DNA of 64,000 nt from Combretum micranthum (GCA_024138025.1 JAMXBD010001586.1:273491-337490), one strand, 5' to 3'; positions 11,594 through 25,962 are shown, counted from the stretch's first letter. Made by a program: numbers and translations. Notes: generated from the letters alone by a model not told the origin.

Positions 11594-12256
11594 TAGGCAT
11601 GCAACCGGGATGAGTCGTATAAAACCCGAATCCATTTCCTATAGGGTCACCCAAACCCAACTGGCGACCCTATAGAGTTTTATATGTAATACCCAAACCC
11701 ACCCCCTGCCCCTATAAGGTCATGGTCCTAACCCATCCCGCCTCATTGACTCGATTTTCTCTTTACACTTTTTTCTTTTTTCCTTTTTCTTTCTTTTTAT
11801 TCATCATTCTTCTACTTATCTTCATGATATAATCTCCACTTTGCTTATTTGTTTTAATTTCTTTTCATTTGATGATAAAACTACGTATAAAAAAAAGGTT
11901 AGTAAGCTAAACAATTGATTTTCGATGTATGACAATCAATTTATAGCACAACATAGTATAATTTACTTTACTTAAGGATTGACATTGATACATAAATATG
12001 AATATTGCCTTTTATTAATCATAAAAAAGCATTTGGCAAAAAAAAAAAAAACATAAAAAGCATGACATTCTCAATCGGACAAAAAAAATAAATTATACAA
12101 TCATAGAGCTATAAAAATATGGATATATCCAAATTTTGATGTTGTAAAGTTGTACTTTACTTTTAGTAATATTAATGGGTCGAATCGACTCTATAGGGTC
12201 ATAACTACAACTTAAACCCGACCTATGGCCCTCTAGGGTCGTAAATATTTTTCCTA
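11594..12256. mobile_element. hAT-like non-autonomous element
   Basis: Starts 'taggcatgcaaccggg' and ends with 'gggtcgtaaatatttttccta'-type sequence. The two ends are approximately inverse complements, rich in 'accc', 'cgacc' and 'ctatagggtc' phrases. The interior is AT-rich and non-coding. Similar ends occur at 43683-44403. I could not find an 8-bp target duplication, so the boundaries are approximate. It lies where LTR-like copy 2 should start. Confidence 0.5.
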
Positions 12257-14900
12257 AATAGAGTTTAGAATGCTAACAATTGTGTCATGTACAACACTTA
12301 AGCGTTATACACAAAGGCTATCCTTAATTAAGTGAGTTACTAATCAATTTTAAATTAAGAAATCCTTATTTATGTTTCATAATAACAGTAAATAATCTTT
12401 CAATAATACATTAGAAATCTCACTACACAAATATTAAACTCTCAGATCGATAATATAAAAAATCCAATGCATCTAATGTCTAGCTCGTCTTGTCTCTCAC
12501 CAACATTTAACCCATAGCACAGGTAGTCAAAGCATCCATATCAGTATCATCATCATTACTTGTAAAAGAAGAAAATGAGTTGAAGCCCAATACAACAACA
12601 ACGAAAGCACATATGGTATGATTATGATCGCTCATCGCTATTCTAATGCACATGCAACAACCATCAATTTATATCTTTAATTTGGATGAAACAAATCAAT
12701 AGTGGAGTAATCACACTCTGACAACATGACAAGGAACCTGGGAGTCCTGAGTAACAGCAACTACTTAGGGGGTTAATATAGATAGTCTGGGTACCCACAT
12801 CCCCTAGAAGAAATTCTAAGTAAATAGCCTTATCTAGAGTTCATAGCCATTACCTATCTCTACCTATCATAGTTCATAATATAATGCGGCTCAATCAGTC
12901 CCATTAACGTGAATCACACTATATTATTTCTTTTCGATCTAGATAGACGTTACCTTAATATCATCTACCCTATCAGCTACTCATCAAGCCACCTCGAAGT
13001 ATCAATAATGATAAACGTGACCTAAGCGCCTAACTACCGTATTAGCACCACCAGGTAAGATTGTTGCTTTCCGGATCGAATTAAATAACATAAGTGCACT
13101 CAAGCAATTAATTAGGCTGTCTTTAAGTATTAATCCATTTTAAGATACCTATCTTAGTAAGCAACATCCAAGTCATTATATACGAATAGGAAATCCTATC
13201 ATAAACAGATGATAGGTGATCTACAAAACAAGAATCTATATAAGAAAATATCTCAAGAAGTTTAAGTCACCAACTCTATCATTTATTCTTACTAAATCAA
13301 CTATTAATAAATCCTAAGTCAAGTTTTATATATATTTAATCTATTACATTTAAGATTCCTCAAAATTCTTATTTAGATTATTAACTTATAATTCAATATC
13401 ATGTTCTAAGCAAATTTTAGTTTATAAGCATCTAATTTATAAAAGTTCCTTTTATACTCAAACCAATCACTTAAGCTTACTTTATGGTTATTAAGACCTT
13501 AAGGTGACATTCATATTAATATAACTTATACTTAAACCAAGTAGACTTTATTAAGTAAAATTATTCATTTAAGATATGATTAGTCTATCCATATCCTTCA
13601 TATAGTCTAATTTTACTCTGTATAAGCCATAGAACCTAAACTAGCTTCCTAATAAGCTTATTCCTCTTTATAAGTGATTATTTATATCTATTTCATTAAA
13701 TAAATTTCTAAAATCAAAATAACATATTATTCATCTTAAAATTTATATTTTAATATGAAAATATTTTATTTAAAATTATTCCATATTTATTTGATTAGAA
13801 TCAATTTCCTATAAATTCCAATATTTTATTTTCTTAGTGAAATCTAGTGCGCACTCTAATTTAATTGAACCGATTCACTAACTTCTAAACCAGCTCTTGA
13901 GCCTAAATTTCCATGTAAACTTCCAAACTCATTTATTTACATATTTCAAAGTTAGTTCAACCTAATTCAATTGGTTTAATATGATTTAAAAATAAAAAAA
14001 AAACATTAAACCTGGTCAGAATAGGAAAATAACACTATTATTCGATCGGTTTTCACAAAATTGAAAATGTTATCGACTAGTTCTTTGCACCATATTAGTT
14101 CTTAAGCTTTCAAACCATTATAATTTCATCCCAAAACGATAAGAAAAATTTACCGGTTTAGCCCTATACATTATGTTGTCCAAAACTCTATTTTGCTTTG
14201 TTTTTGTTATTTTGTAATTTAACATTTAAAATAGTAAATATATTTCAAAAATCTCGAAAATTTCCAATTTACATATACACACACTAAAATATCATTACTA
14301 AAACTTTCATTTAATATTTCATTTAGATTTTACATATCAATGACTTTTACAATTTTCCATCACACCAACTTCAATATATACTAATATTAATCATAATATA
14401 TTCCTAAATTTATAGATCCATTATCATAATCTATGATTTAATTATCCAATCATTAGCTAAAGCGACGTAAACACATAAACATAAAGTTATAAATCGAGGT
14501 TACTTACCTAAGATGATGAATATCCCAAACTTAGACTACTACTACTATTACTTCTCAAGGCAAAGCTTGTTATAGAAGCTTCTCAAGCACACACCTCTTC
14601 CTTCTTGATCTCTTAATCATTTTAAGGTCAATTCATATTAGTGTTATGATTGGAAGATTAAGGAAACTATGGAATTATTCTTACATTTTCTTTTTGATTC
14701 CTCTTGTATAGATTCCCGAATCTGAAGAGAGAGAGTTTTGTTTGTTTTTCTTCTATAAAAAGTTAGAGAGAGAGAGAATTTTTTTTTAACTTCTTGAAGA
14801 AGTTTTAAGAATTTGAGTTTTGAAAGAAAATAAGGAATATATGGGAATGAGATATATTAAACATATAAATTATACGTTTTGAATATAATTTACTCATATA
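12257..14900. mobile_element. long LTR-like unit, copy 2
   Basis: Diverged relative of the 8333-11502 unit in the same orientation. Shared ordered markers include 'gagtaacagc' at 12759, a 'catagccattac' block, a 'gacctaagcgcctaa' block, and a gene-like pyrimidine/purine block near 14510-14830. Its start is obscured by the hAT-like insertion and its end is not sharply defined. Confidence 0.55.
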
Positions 14901-15114
14901 ACCTCATGGTTTGTATTGATTAAGTCAAAGGGCCGGTCCCATCAAGATTTAGACCATTGATTTACTTATATTTAATTATAGCCTTTGATCATATAATTGG
15001 TAATCGACTGTGCAGGTTAAGCACATGCCTATAATTTTTTTCTTCCTTTTCATCAAGATTGTCTTTTTTATTTTTTTCTTTGTATCATTTTTTTTCTTGT
15101 AACCTTTCTCTCTC

Positions 15115-17600
15115 TGTAAGGACCCGACCTAATCCCCTTATGATTAAGCATGCTAAGTCCCCAACCACATATAATACCTAAGTATTATAAAACACATAAG
15201 TATTATATGTAAAGTTGTCTTTAAAAGATAAGTTTGTATCAATTGTTTGTTAAACCTGCTATATTACTTACAAAACTTGCAATTGATGCTACTCTTACAC
15301 ATGAGTAGATCAACTACATACATACATACATACATACATACATACATAATGTAACATTACATTAGTGCCAAGCCATGACATTTTTAAAACTTTACAGACT
15401 CACTTGGAAATAAAGTTTACAAGAAACAACTTAAACTTATATTACAAACCATGGCTTAACTAACAAGCCCACAAAAATATTCAAAAATTACATCACAAAA
15501 GTCTTTTAGACAAATTAAAGAAAACATTCTTGATCATCAAGGGGAATTCCTATCCATCTCACTCATCCATGAAGGCTTCCCAATCAGTCCCATAACCCAT
15601 ATCATCATAGCACTCATTATCGACATCACATGCAAAGAAGCACTATGAGCCAAAGGCTAAGTACGCAAAAACACAATCAAATACGAATGACAAGCACACT
15701 TAAACTAAATGCAAATATAACAATCATCAATTTAATTATCTTTGATCATGTGAATAAAACAACATTGGAGTATTTAAACTCCGATTCAAACTTGAGAATC
15801 TAGGGGTCTTGAGTAACAGCAGCTGCTTAGGAGGTTAATATAGATAGCCAAGACACCTATATCTCCTAAATCTAATCGAAAAGATTAATAATTTCATTTA
15901 GGGTTAATAGCCGTTACTCAACTTTACTTAACTTAATCCATAATATCATCTAGTTCAACCGGTCTCATAAACGTGAACTAAATCGTATTATTTCATCTTA
16001 AGAATAAGCAAATGTTACCCCGATACTATCCACTCTATCAATTACTCGCTTAGCCATTTAAAAGAAGTCACCATTTCATTATGGCATGAAATCATTGCAA
16101 TATGACAAAAGTGGCTTAAGCGCCTAACTACCGTGTCATTGCATCATGATAGGAATCTGCTCCCCAGACTAGATTTAACGACTCAAGCACAACCAATCTC
16201 AAACAATCTTTCATTTATCTTTAGTTAAGCTAATTAGAATATGCCTAACTTAACAATCACAAGAAAGTTATTACGTACCTTGATAACTAGGTTTATCAGG
16301 CAAAAGACTGATTTTGAGCTTAGTTGAGTGCGGAAATCTGTTAAAGAAACTATTTCATATAAATCATCATTAATTCAAAATAATACATTAATTCCTATTC
16401 ACACCGGTAATATATACATATATAATTAACTATCATTTATCTATTTCATTTTAGCCTTAAAAAATTAATGTTAACTTAATTACATACATTTGACTAGCAA
16501 ACATAGGTTTTTAACTTGTTTGGAAAATGTTGCAGTTGGAAAGGAATAAAATTTTGGCCTTGATATTTTTAAAACTTGTAAAATCTCAAAACATAAAAGT
16601 TATATATATATCTTTTTAATCTTTCCGACGCATTTTGAATCACTTCAATCCCATTTCCAATGAAAAAGTTATGGTTAATTTACAAAAACATGTTGCTGTA
16701 GGGAAATATGCACGACCCCGTGTATATCACTAGTGTATATCCATGCACAAAGAATCTTGCCTATTGTGGAGTCACTAGTGGATATACACGACTCATGTAT
16801 GTGGATAGTGTATATTTAGAATGCTTCATTCCAAGCTTTTGATAAGTCACGGGTCAATATATACAACCCTTGTATGTCTTGTTTCCCCTGTTTCGAAATT
16901 CTTTCTTGTCCTTTACATCTTTTATCAATTTTCACATATTTTATCCTCATCAAAACATCATTTAAGCATCATACAAGCTAGTTTCATGCTTCTAACACTT
17001 CTCTATTCATTTAACAACATCAAACACCATCAACTCTTCCATCAAAACCCCATATTCACTATTCCTCATATTCCTCACACACTCATCTCCTATCAAACAT
17101 TAAACCAACAACTTCAGCACACTTCAAAACTTATTCAACTCTATTACTTAACATGAATCATGAAATCATATTCAAACCATTATGAAACTACTAAGGCAAG
17201 AAATCATTCTTATGCTTAAACAAAGAAGATAACAACCATAAAAGCATGCAACCTATCCTTGAGAAGCTTTAACTTGATAATTGAGTCTTGGGGAAATAAA
17301 TTCTTGACGATCTGAGCAAGAGAAATGAGAAGGAAAAGATAAAATGGAGAGGAACAAAGGCATCGTAACTTTTGGTCTGTTTTGGCTTGTAACTTTGTCA
17401 AATGAAAGTTGTAATTATCTTGTAACCTTTGACTTAATGGCATATTTTTTTGAGAAATAAAAAGGGGCTTTGGGCTTTATTTTGGGCCAATTTTTTTGCT
17501 ATATCATATTTGGGTTTAGTTTTGGTTTTTGCTTTAATGTAACAAAAAACTATGGCTCAATATCACCAACATGCAACACATTAAAATTTCTACAATTATG
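15115..17600. mobile_element. long LTR-like unit, copy 3
   Basis: Begins 'tgtaaggacccgaccta', a typical chromovirus LTR start. It carries the same marker order as copies 1 and 2: 'gagtaacagc' at 15811, 'tggcttaagcgcctaact' near 16109, and a phrase-repeat block 16700-16870 built on 'gtgtatat' and 'tatacacgac'. The right end is not defined. Open frames here (16821-17156 plus, 17216-17443 minus) have no recognisable protein and are incidental. Confidence 0.55.
15317..15348. repeat. (CATA)n microsatellite
   Basis: Eight uninterrupted CATA units within LTR-like copy 3. Confidence 0.95.
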
Positions 17601-17899
17601 CTAACTCATTGAACTTTATTTTTAACATGCACACTTTATCAACTAAATATATTCACAAAATTTTCATATTGTAAACAAATAAAAAATATACATGCTATAC
17701 ACTACTATTACTAAATCATACCATCACACCCTATTTTATTAAATAATTATTCACCATAATTTCTATATTTCAAGCAAACATATCATATTCTCATCAACTA
17801 AACAGTTATAAAAAATTCATAATTTAATTAAATCAACTTATATGTATATCAAATTCAAGTATGCATATAAGTTAATCTATTTCACTCTCCATACCAATC

Positions 17900-19660
17900 T
17901 CAATATCTACCGCTTTTATACGTTATATATTTGCTTATGTATATTATATATTTTATTTTACAAAATATAATAACATATCATGTGCATATATGTTTTATAT
18001 GTTATAGTAATATAGGATATATATACATATTCTTATATGTATTTAATATGAATGTTATAGCAATATAAAAAATTGTGAATGCTCTATATGTTAAATAAGA
18101 TACATAGTATGTATATATGTTTTATTAGTTATAATATATATATAATTTGTATATGTTTCTTTATGTTATAAAGGTTGTGTATATATATTATGTCATATTA
18201 TATGTAAAATTTTTATAAATTTCATTTTGCAAGATAAGAAAACATTATCATATGTATATTTATTCTATATGTTTAAAGAATAATAAAATTTATATGTATT
18301 CTATGTGTAACATAGGAAGTATATATTTTATATGTTATAAACAATGTTAAAATTTTATGCAAGAAATTTGTATAGTATATATATTCATTTTAAGTGTTAT
18401 ATGTGATATATCCGTTTATGTAAATTGTATATATTTTTTTCAAAACATAAAATAACATATGATATATTTATATGTCATAAATGTTATATATAATATGTAT
18501 TTCATATGTTATATAGGATATGTCTTCATATATATATATAATACATATATTCCTTTATATAATATAAAAAATTCATATGTTTATATATGTTGTGTGTTAT
18601 ATCAGATATAAATATTTGACATTTTAGTAATATATTAAATTATGATATATATCTTACATGTTCTAATAATATCTTAAATTAGTGTATATATATATGCCAT
18701 ATTAATATAAAAAACTTTTATGTTCCTGTAAGTTATTTAGGATATATAAAATTCATATATTATAGTAATATGTAAAATCTTTATACATGAAATTTGTATA
18801 GTATTGTATATATATTATATGTTACATATGATATATTTATTTATGTGTATTGTATATTTTATTTTAAAACATACAAATACCATATGTTCATATGTCTTAA
18901 TGTCTAATGTTTTAATACATGGGATAAATAAGCATATTTATATCAAATATAATATATATTGAATTAGGATGTATATACTTTATATGCTATAAAAGTATAT
19001 TAATTTAGGCTAAATATTATATTTATATTAATATAAAAAACTTATATATGTTCTTATATTCTATTTAGGATATATATAATATAAATGTTATAGTAATATG
19101 CAATATATATCTTTACACGTGAAATTTGTAAAGTGTGTATATATATAATTTAATATATACTTTACATGTTATATATATATATCTGTTAATGTATATTGTA
19201 TATGCTATTTTAAAAGATATCTTTATATATATATCCTATATGTTATATATGATATAAAATTTAGATGTTATGATAATATAGAATATATATTGTATATGTT
19301 CATATTGTATTTAATATGTATGTTATAGTAACATATGAAATTTGTAAATGTCCTTACATGTTACATAAGATACATAGTATATATATATGCTTTATAAGTA
19401 AGCGAATTAGATAAATTTTGTATATGTTCCTACATATTATATAGGACGTATATATATTATGTTATATCAATATATAAAATGTTTATACATAAACTTTGTA
19501 TAGGGATATATATTTTATATGTTATATAAGATATGATTGTATTTGTATATCATATAGCCATCATATGAAGATAAAAATAATATTTCATATGTGTGTGTGT
19601 GTGTATATATATAAGTTATATTGGATAAATACGTATTTAAAATGTTAAGGCAATATATAT
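17900..19660. repeat. AT-rich higher-order repeat array
   Basis: Almost entirely A/T with recurring 'atatgttata' words. A larger period is visible: 'ttatgtatattgtatatttt'-like blocks followed by 'aaaacata' occur near 17934, 18414, 18841, 19184 and 19536, with spacings of about 345-480 bp. A second marker, 'gaaatttgtatag' or a close variant, occurs near 18365, 18787, 19119 and 19487. Ends with a (GT)n/(TA)n run near 19590. No coding potential. Confidence 0.75.
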
Positions 19661-19671
19661 AATTTTTAAAT

Positions 19672-22600
19672 TTTCACCATAGTAGGGGAAAATTCCTCAT
19701 TCTAGTGAGCATTTTACAAGGATTCTACTTTTCCAAGGGGCATTTCACACAGTAAGAGGAAATTCCTTGCTGCTGCGTATCCTTTTCATCATTGTAGGGG
19801 GGAAATTTCTCAATCTAAGGGCATTTCACCACTGAGGGGGGTGGGGTGGGTGCCCATCTTATAGCACATCACTAGAGTAGAGAAATTCCTCATTATAGGG
19901 GGCATTTCACCATACTCGTTTTTTTTTTTTTTTTTTTGGGGGGGGGGGGGGGGGGAGGGGGAAGGTTACGGTGTTCCTTTTTCTAGAGGCATTTCATTAC
20001 AGTAAAAGGGAATTCCTTGTTCCAATAGCCTTTTCACCATAGTAGGTGGGAAGGTAAGTTTCTCATTTTAGTAAGAAGCCATATCACCATAGTAGGGGAG
20101 GATTCCTTATTGTAAGGGATATTTCATCATAGTAGGGGCAATTCCTTGGTTTTAGAAGGCTATTTAACTACAATAGAGGTTGAGTTTTAACGTTCAAAAA
20201 GACTATTCAACATGGTATGAGGGAATTCCTTGTTTAAGGGGCATTTCACCATAGTAAGAGGGAATTCTCGTTCCATGGCCATTTCAACGTAGTAGGGGGG
20301 AAAGTTCCTCATTTTAGGGGACTTTTGTGTCACAGTAGGAGAATTTCATGTTCTAGGGATTGTTTCACCACAGTAAAGGGGATTAATCATTTTGGGGTCC
20401 TTTTCACCATAGTAGGGAGGAATTCTACGTTTCAGGGATCACTTCATTGCAGTATGGAGGAATTCCTTGTTTTAAGGAGCATTTCACCGTAGTGAGGGGG
20501 AGTTCACCACAGTAGAGAGGAATTTCTCTTTGTAGTGAGCATGTCACTACAAAGGAGTAGTTCCTTGTTCTATGGGACATTTCACCACAGTAGGGGGAAT
20601 TCCTAATTCTATGGACATCTTATCGTAGTAAGGTTGAATTCCTCATTCTAAGAGCTATTTCACTACAGTAGAGGGAATTCCTTGTTCATGGGCCATTTCA
20701 CTGTAGTAGGGTTGATTCATCATTTCAATGGCTATTTCACCACAATAGGAAAGAATTCCTTATTCCATGAGCCATGAGCCACTATAGGGAGGAATTCCTC
20801 TTTCTAGGGGCAATTTCACCACAGTAGAAAGGAATTCCTCATTACAGTTACTATTCCACCATACTATGAGGAATTCCTTACTCTAAGAGCCATTTCACTA
20901 TAGTAAAGTAGAATTCACCAGTTTTGGAGTAATTTTACCATAGTAAGGTGGAATTTTTTGTTCCAAGGGTAAATTCACCATTGTAAGGTAGGATTTTTTG
21001 TTCCATGGGCCATTTTGCCATAGATCAAGGGAATTCCTCATTTAAATGACTATTTCACCACAGTAGAGGAGGGTTTCTTGTTTTATAGCCAATTTCACCA
21101 CAATAAGGGAGATTTTCTCGTGCTAAGGGCCATTTCACTATAATAGGGGTCGTTTTCTCGTTTTTTGAGCCAAATTCATCATAATAGGGGGGATTCCTTC
21201 TTCAAGAGGCTATTTCATCACACTAAGGCGTTTTTATTGTAAGGGTCATTTTATCACATAAGGGCTCACTTTCGCATCATATGGGACGTTTCAACACAAC
21301 AAGGCTCAATTCCTCATTGTATGGGTTGTTCACCACAAGTTGCATTCATCATTGTAGGGTTTATTTCACCACAATGAGGTTTAATTCTTCATTGTATGGG
21401 TAGTTTCACCACATGGGAGCTAAATTCGTCTTCGTTAGTCTTGTGTCATCATAATAGGGCTCAATTCCTTAAAGTGAAACTCGTATCGCTAAACAAACTT
21501 TATTTTCACCATTTTAGGATAAATGCTTCATCGTAAAGCTCATTCGCATTGAGGGGTGTCATTTCACTACAATAGAGATTAATTCCTCATTTTATGGGCT
21601 ATTATACTACAATAAAGGTAAATCCCTTGTTGTAGGGAGATTTTACCATAGTAGAGATGAATTTCTTGTTTTGTAAGCTATTTCATCACACTAAGGTTAA
21701 GTTCCTTGTTCAAGAAGCTATTTTAACACATTGCCACAAATTCCTCGTTATAAGGGCCATATCATTTCCCTAAGGTTGACATAAAGGTTGGATTCGCATT
21801 GTAGGGATCATTTCATTATACCAATGTAATGCCTAGTTTCTCATTTTAAGAGTTGTTTCACCACATTAGGTCTAAATTCCTCGTTATATGGATCATTTTC
21901 ACCAGTGTATGGGTAACTTCTTTGTTATGAGGGCCATTTCACCATTCTAAGGCTAAGTTCCTTATCTAAAGGGTTGTTTCACATCATCATATCTAAATTC
22001 CTCATTGTAGGACACCTTACCTCACTTGATAGAATTTCTCGTTTTATGGATCATTTCACCACACCAAGCTTCAATTCTTCATTGTAAAGGTCATCTCACC
22101 ATGTAAACCATTTTCATTACAATAAGGCACAATTCCTCTACCTATTGTTTATTTCACCAAATAAACTCTTATCCTAATTAGGTTTAATTCCTCTTTATAA
22201 TACTACCTTTTTTTTTCCATAACATTACTCAATCCATCGTAGGCATGTGCCATCATACAACCTCTATTTTCACAAATATAGAATTCAGTCCCTTATAGTA
22301 AAACTCATTTCACCTAACAAGACTCAATTCCTCATTGGAAAACTCATTTCACCTTATAGGTACCATTTTCATCATAATATGGTTGAATCCTTTACATAAT
22401 TCTCATTTCACCATACTTGCATCATATTCACCATAACATGTCTCATTTCATTATTGTAAGACCTATTTTACCATACAAGCACCACTACCACCATAAATTG
22501 ACTCTATTCCGCATTGTAAGCTCATTCCACCATCATATAGCTACATTAATGGTTTCAAGGGTTGTTTCACCACCTTAACACCATTATAATCACAATCATC

Positions 22601-22741
22601 CTTAATTTTTCGATCTATGGCTTACTTCACAAAATAATGTTTGATTCCTCAACATATGCTAATTTTACTCCAAGATTAAGTTTTCAACATAATAAAGCTC
22701 GATTGCTCGTTTCATGTTCTATTTTATAATTCGATTGCTTA
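19672..22741. repeat. satellite-like tandem array, about 40-bp unit
   Basis: Tandem units following the pattern 'tttcaccacagtaggggg', then 'aattcctcattctaaggg', then a 'gcca' linker, each roughly 38-42 bp, for about 3 kb (on the order of 75 units by length). Every unit keeps the TTCACC-A-AGTA half and the AATTCCT half, with many substitutions. Units near the left are G-rich ('agtaggggg'). Those right of about 21.2 kb lose the G-runs ('caaggctcaattcctcattgta') and finally dissolve by 22.7 kb. No reading frame persists through it. Confidence 0.92.
19919..19961. repeat. adjacent homopolymers T19 and G18
   Basis: A run of 19 T is followed directly by 18 G, one A and 5 more G, inside the 40-bp-unit array. 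This long guanine run could form a G-quadruplex and is a likely site of length error in sequencing and assembly. Confidence 0.9.
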
Positions 22742-25700
22742 ATTTTTTAATATAATTGTAATAAAAAATTTTACTATACATTTACACATTTCGACATAAA
22801 ATTTTTGTACTTTAATGAGGTTTGCCTTAAAAATTATGTAGTTTAACTCAATTTTGAATACTTCTATTATATATATATGCGTGTTAATCAATTTAGTTTT
22901 TCGATTTGTCTTAACTAATTTCATAGTTTAATATATATATTTGTAAACGATTGAATATATTATTAAAGATATTAATGATATAAGTTAAAAAAATTATTCT
23001 TGAATGTAGACCGTTAGAGTGCCTTATCCAACTTTGTTTTATTGACATTTGATGACAATTGTATAGATGGATGACATATGCCAATTACTTTTTCTTTTCA
23101 TAAGTCTTAAAAAATTCTATAAATTTATTTATAATTTATATTCAATTAAATATGCTAAATAATTTATTTTTTCATGTTTCTTCATAAATTACATAATTTT
23201 TTAAATATATACTTTTATATGAAATTGCTTTAACAGATATAAGATTAAGAACACTGTTCCAACTTATCATATTTTGACCATTATAATTTTTTTTAGATAC
23301 ATAATATAATATTATTAAATGTTATCCATCCTAATAATCATTTGCTTATAGTATTCCACTTAGTTTGGTTCATTCTCGACAAGATTCGCAATTTAATATA
23401 TTAAATGTTTGGTTGAATCAATTTCCCCCAAGCAGGCCCCGCCATTTTTGCTCATTCTGGATATTATGCAAAATTCTCAACTAAAATGGTATATTATACT
23501 TGAGAAAAAAATCGAAGGAGACTTGTTTACAGACAGTTATCGGTTCATATTTAACAAGATTGGTCCTATTAAAAATAATGACGAAACCATAGAATTATCT
23601 AATAAATTATTATTAAAATCTTTTTTACTTCTCCTTACTTATTTATGACATATAACATATATTAGTTAATATTTCTCTTTTTAAATTACTTGCTCTCGTA
23701 AATATTATGTTTTAATTTTCGTGCTATTTATTTATTCTTAAAACTTTCCTATTATTATTATTGTTATTAATTATTTTCATTATATATTTTATTCCAATAT
23801 AATTATTGGCTTTAATATTATATATTTATTTACTTGTAAGAGATTTTTGGAATATTTCAATTTTGATGAAAGCAAGAGCTTTTTGAAATAAAAAATTTGC
23901 ATAATAAAATGATAACATTTAGTTAATTCGCAATTATTTATGTAGATGGAAATTCCATAATAAAATAATGTTTTAATAAAATTCACAATTAAATTTTTAA
24001 AATAAAATAATGCTTTTTTTTAATAAAATACCCTTCAAATAAAAATTTTGTTATCATGTTTTTTTGATAAAATAACTTTTTTTTATTAAGCAACGATTTT
24101 TAACAATAAAGCTGTGTACTATAAATTTTTAAAACTAAAACAACATTTTCTGAAAAATTGCGGAATTTCTTGCAGGGAAATTAATACGAATAGGAAAATA
24201 AGGAATTTATTACAAAATAAATTTCTTTTTTAGGAAAAAATTCATAATTAATTATTTTAATAAAATATCATGATTATTATTTTTTAAAAATTATATTTTA
24301 TTAAAATATATTTTCTATTTATAAGATAACGTTCTTGTTCTTAATTGATTATTTTAACAATAATGTGTTTTTTCCTGAATTTTGAAAATTGGATGGCGTG
24401 AAGTTGTAAATGTGATATGTTTGTATGTGTATGTGTAGATGGATAATTAGGAAACGAATTTGATATGTGTAAAATTTTAACATTATTTATAATTTCTTTT
24501 TTTGAAAAGTTGTGTATTTTTGGTATAAATCTAATGAGAATTGTCAGTTATTACTCAATTTCAAACAAAACACAATTGGCGAAATCCTTCGGCAAATGAA
24601 GTTCTTACCATGAATTCTACTAGTGCATGTAAGGGTTTATTTTACCCTAATTTATTGGTTGTACTTGTAGGTTTAGAAAATAAATTTAATTGATGTTTCA
24701 ACTCGTAATTAATTGTTGTGTACCGATTATGTGGTTGGTGTGACAAATTACTATCTTGAATAGTTGAGGTCATGATTGGATATTTACAGCTTATCAGAGC
24801 AACTTTATCTATAAGTTTTTAATAAGTAACTTTACATATCAAGTATTGATTCCTATATCAAGTAACTTCTCTAGCAACTCCTTTTATTGGTAAATTTTTA
24901 AAGAAAATACTTAATAAACTTTTTAATTTTTTAGTCCATGTTACATTTTACCAATAAAAATAGGAGAAAGTAAGAAGCTTGCTTTTTGAATTGTTTAACT
25001 AAGTAACTCTAATATAGATTCTGTATCAAAAATTTAGTGCAACTTACTTTATTGGGTTTTTGAGTTGTTTAGCATAGGATTCCGTGTCATGCAACTCCAA
25101 TAAAGTTGTTCTTATAGGTTTAATTCTTTTAATGATTATGTGTCAAGTTTGATAATCGCTTTAGATAAGAGATTTATTGATACTGATATTGTGATTAATA
25201 TGAGTAAAGGATATATGGGATAAAGCTGTTGATGATTAGTAGTTTTGAATTGACACAAAAACAGTATACTGACTTTTGATTCTTTATACAAAGGGCCGAC
25301 TTAGTATGAGATGAACTTTGTAATGCTGGATTAGATATGAATTACATATCATTACCAACGGACATGCGGTGTATACTACCTATTGAATATTATAGATATT
25401 ATGATTTTTAATATTGGTCTCTATGTGTAAAAATTTTTTTGTCTATGCTATGCCCACTTGAAACAGCCATCGACTAGAAGTCTAGAACATGTGATAGATG
25501 TTTGTATGTTATAATTAGATATATTTATGACTACATGCAGCATAACGTGTATGCATTTATGCTGTAGGTGAGTCTATTACTTGTTGGGCTTTATAGTGTA
25601 TGAAATTGGTGGGACTAAAAGACTATGGATAAAGATAATAAAAAGTGCATAAAGTTCCAAAATTCAGAAATGAATCTTATCAATTTATATTACCTTTTTT

Positions 25701-25962
25701 CTAATTCTTCTCGACTTATCTACCAAAGACGTCACACATAATTAATTGTCGAAAAAAATGAAAAAGAAAGATATCACAAGGTGTTAAAAAAATTTAGATA
25801 ATCTTAACTATTCATTTATAAATTAAGAAAAATTAAGAGTAGTAAAATTGAGAAGAGTCAAATCTCAAAATTCTTTCCCGTGATTGCCGGGTGACAAAGA
25901 TATAAAGTGACTGGTGAACAGGTAAGACTTGGGATTGGGTGTGTGCCACTATGGTGGTAGTT
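22742..25962. other. no gene seen
   Basis: AT-rich DNA with T- and A-homopolymer tracts. The open frames at 22739-22924, 23409-23648 and 23789-23986 are low-complexity and unlike any protein I know. No inverted-repeat element with clear ends was found. Confidence 0.5.

Noticed and set aside
11586..12264. An 8-bp target duplication for the hAT-like element at 11594-12256
   Set aside because: The flanking octamers do not match convincingly, so only the terminal similarity supports the call.
16821..17156. 111-codon plus-strand open frame
   Set aside because: Compositionally biased (His, Leu, Ser, Ile), inside an LTR-like unit, and not similar to any protein I know.
19672..22741. Regularly spaced repeats that might suggest a CRISPR array
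   Set aside because: Units are directly adjacent without unique spacers and are diverged along their whole length; the window is clearly plant nuclear DNA.
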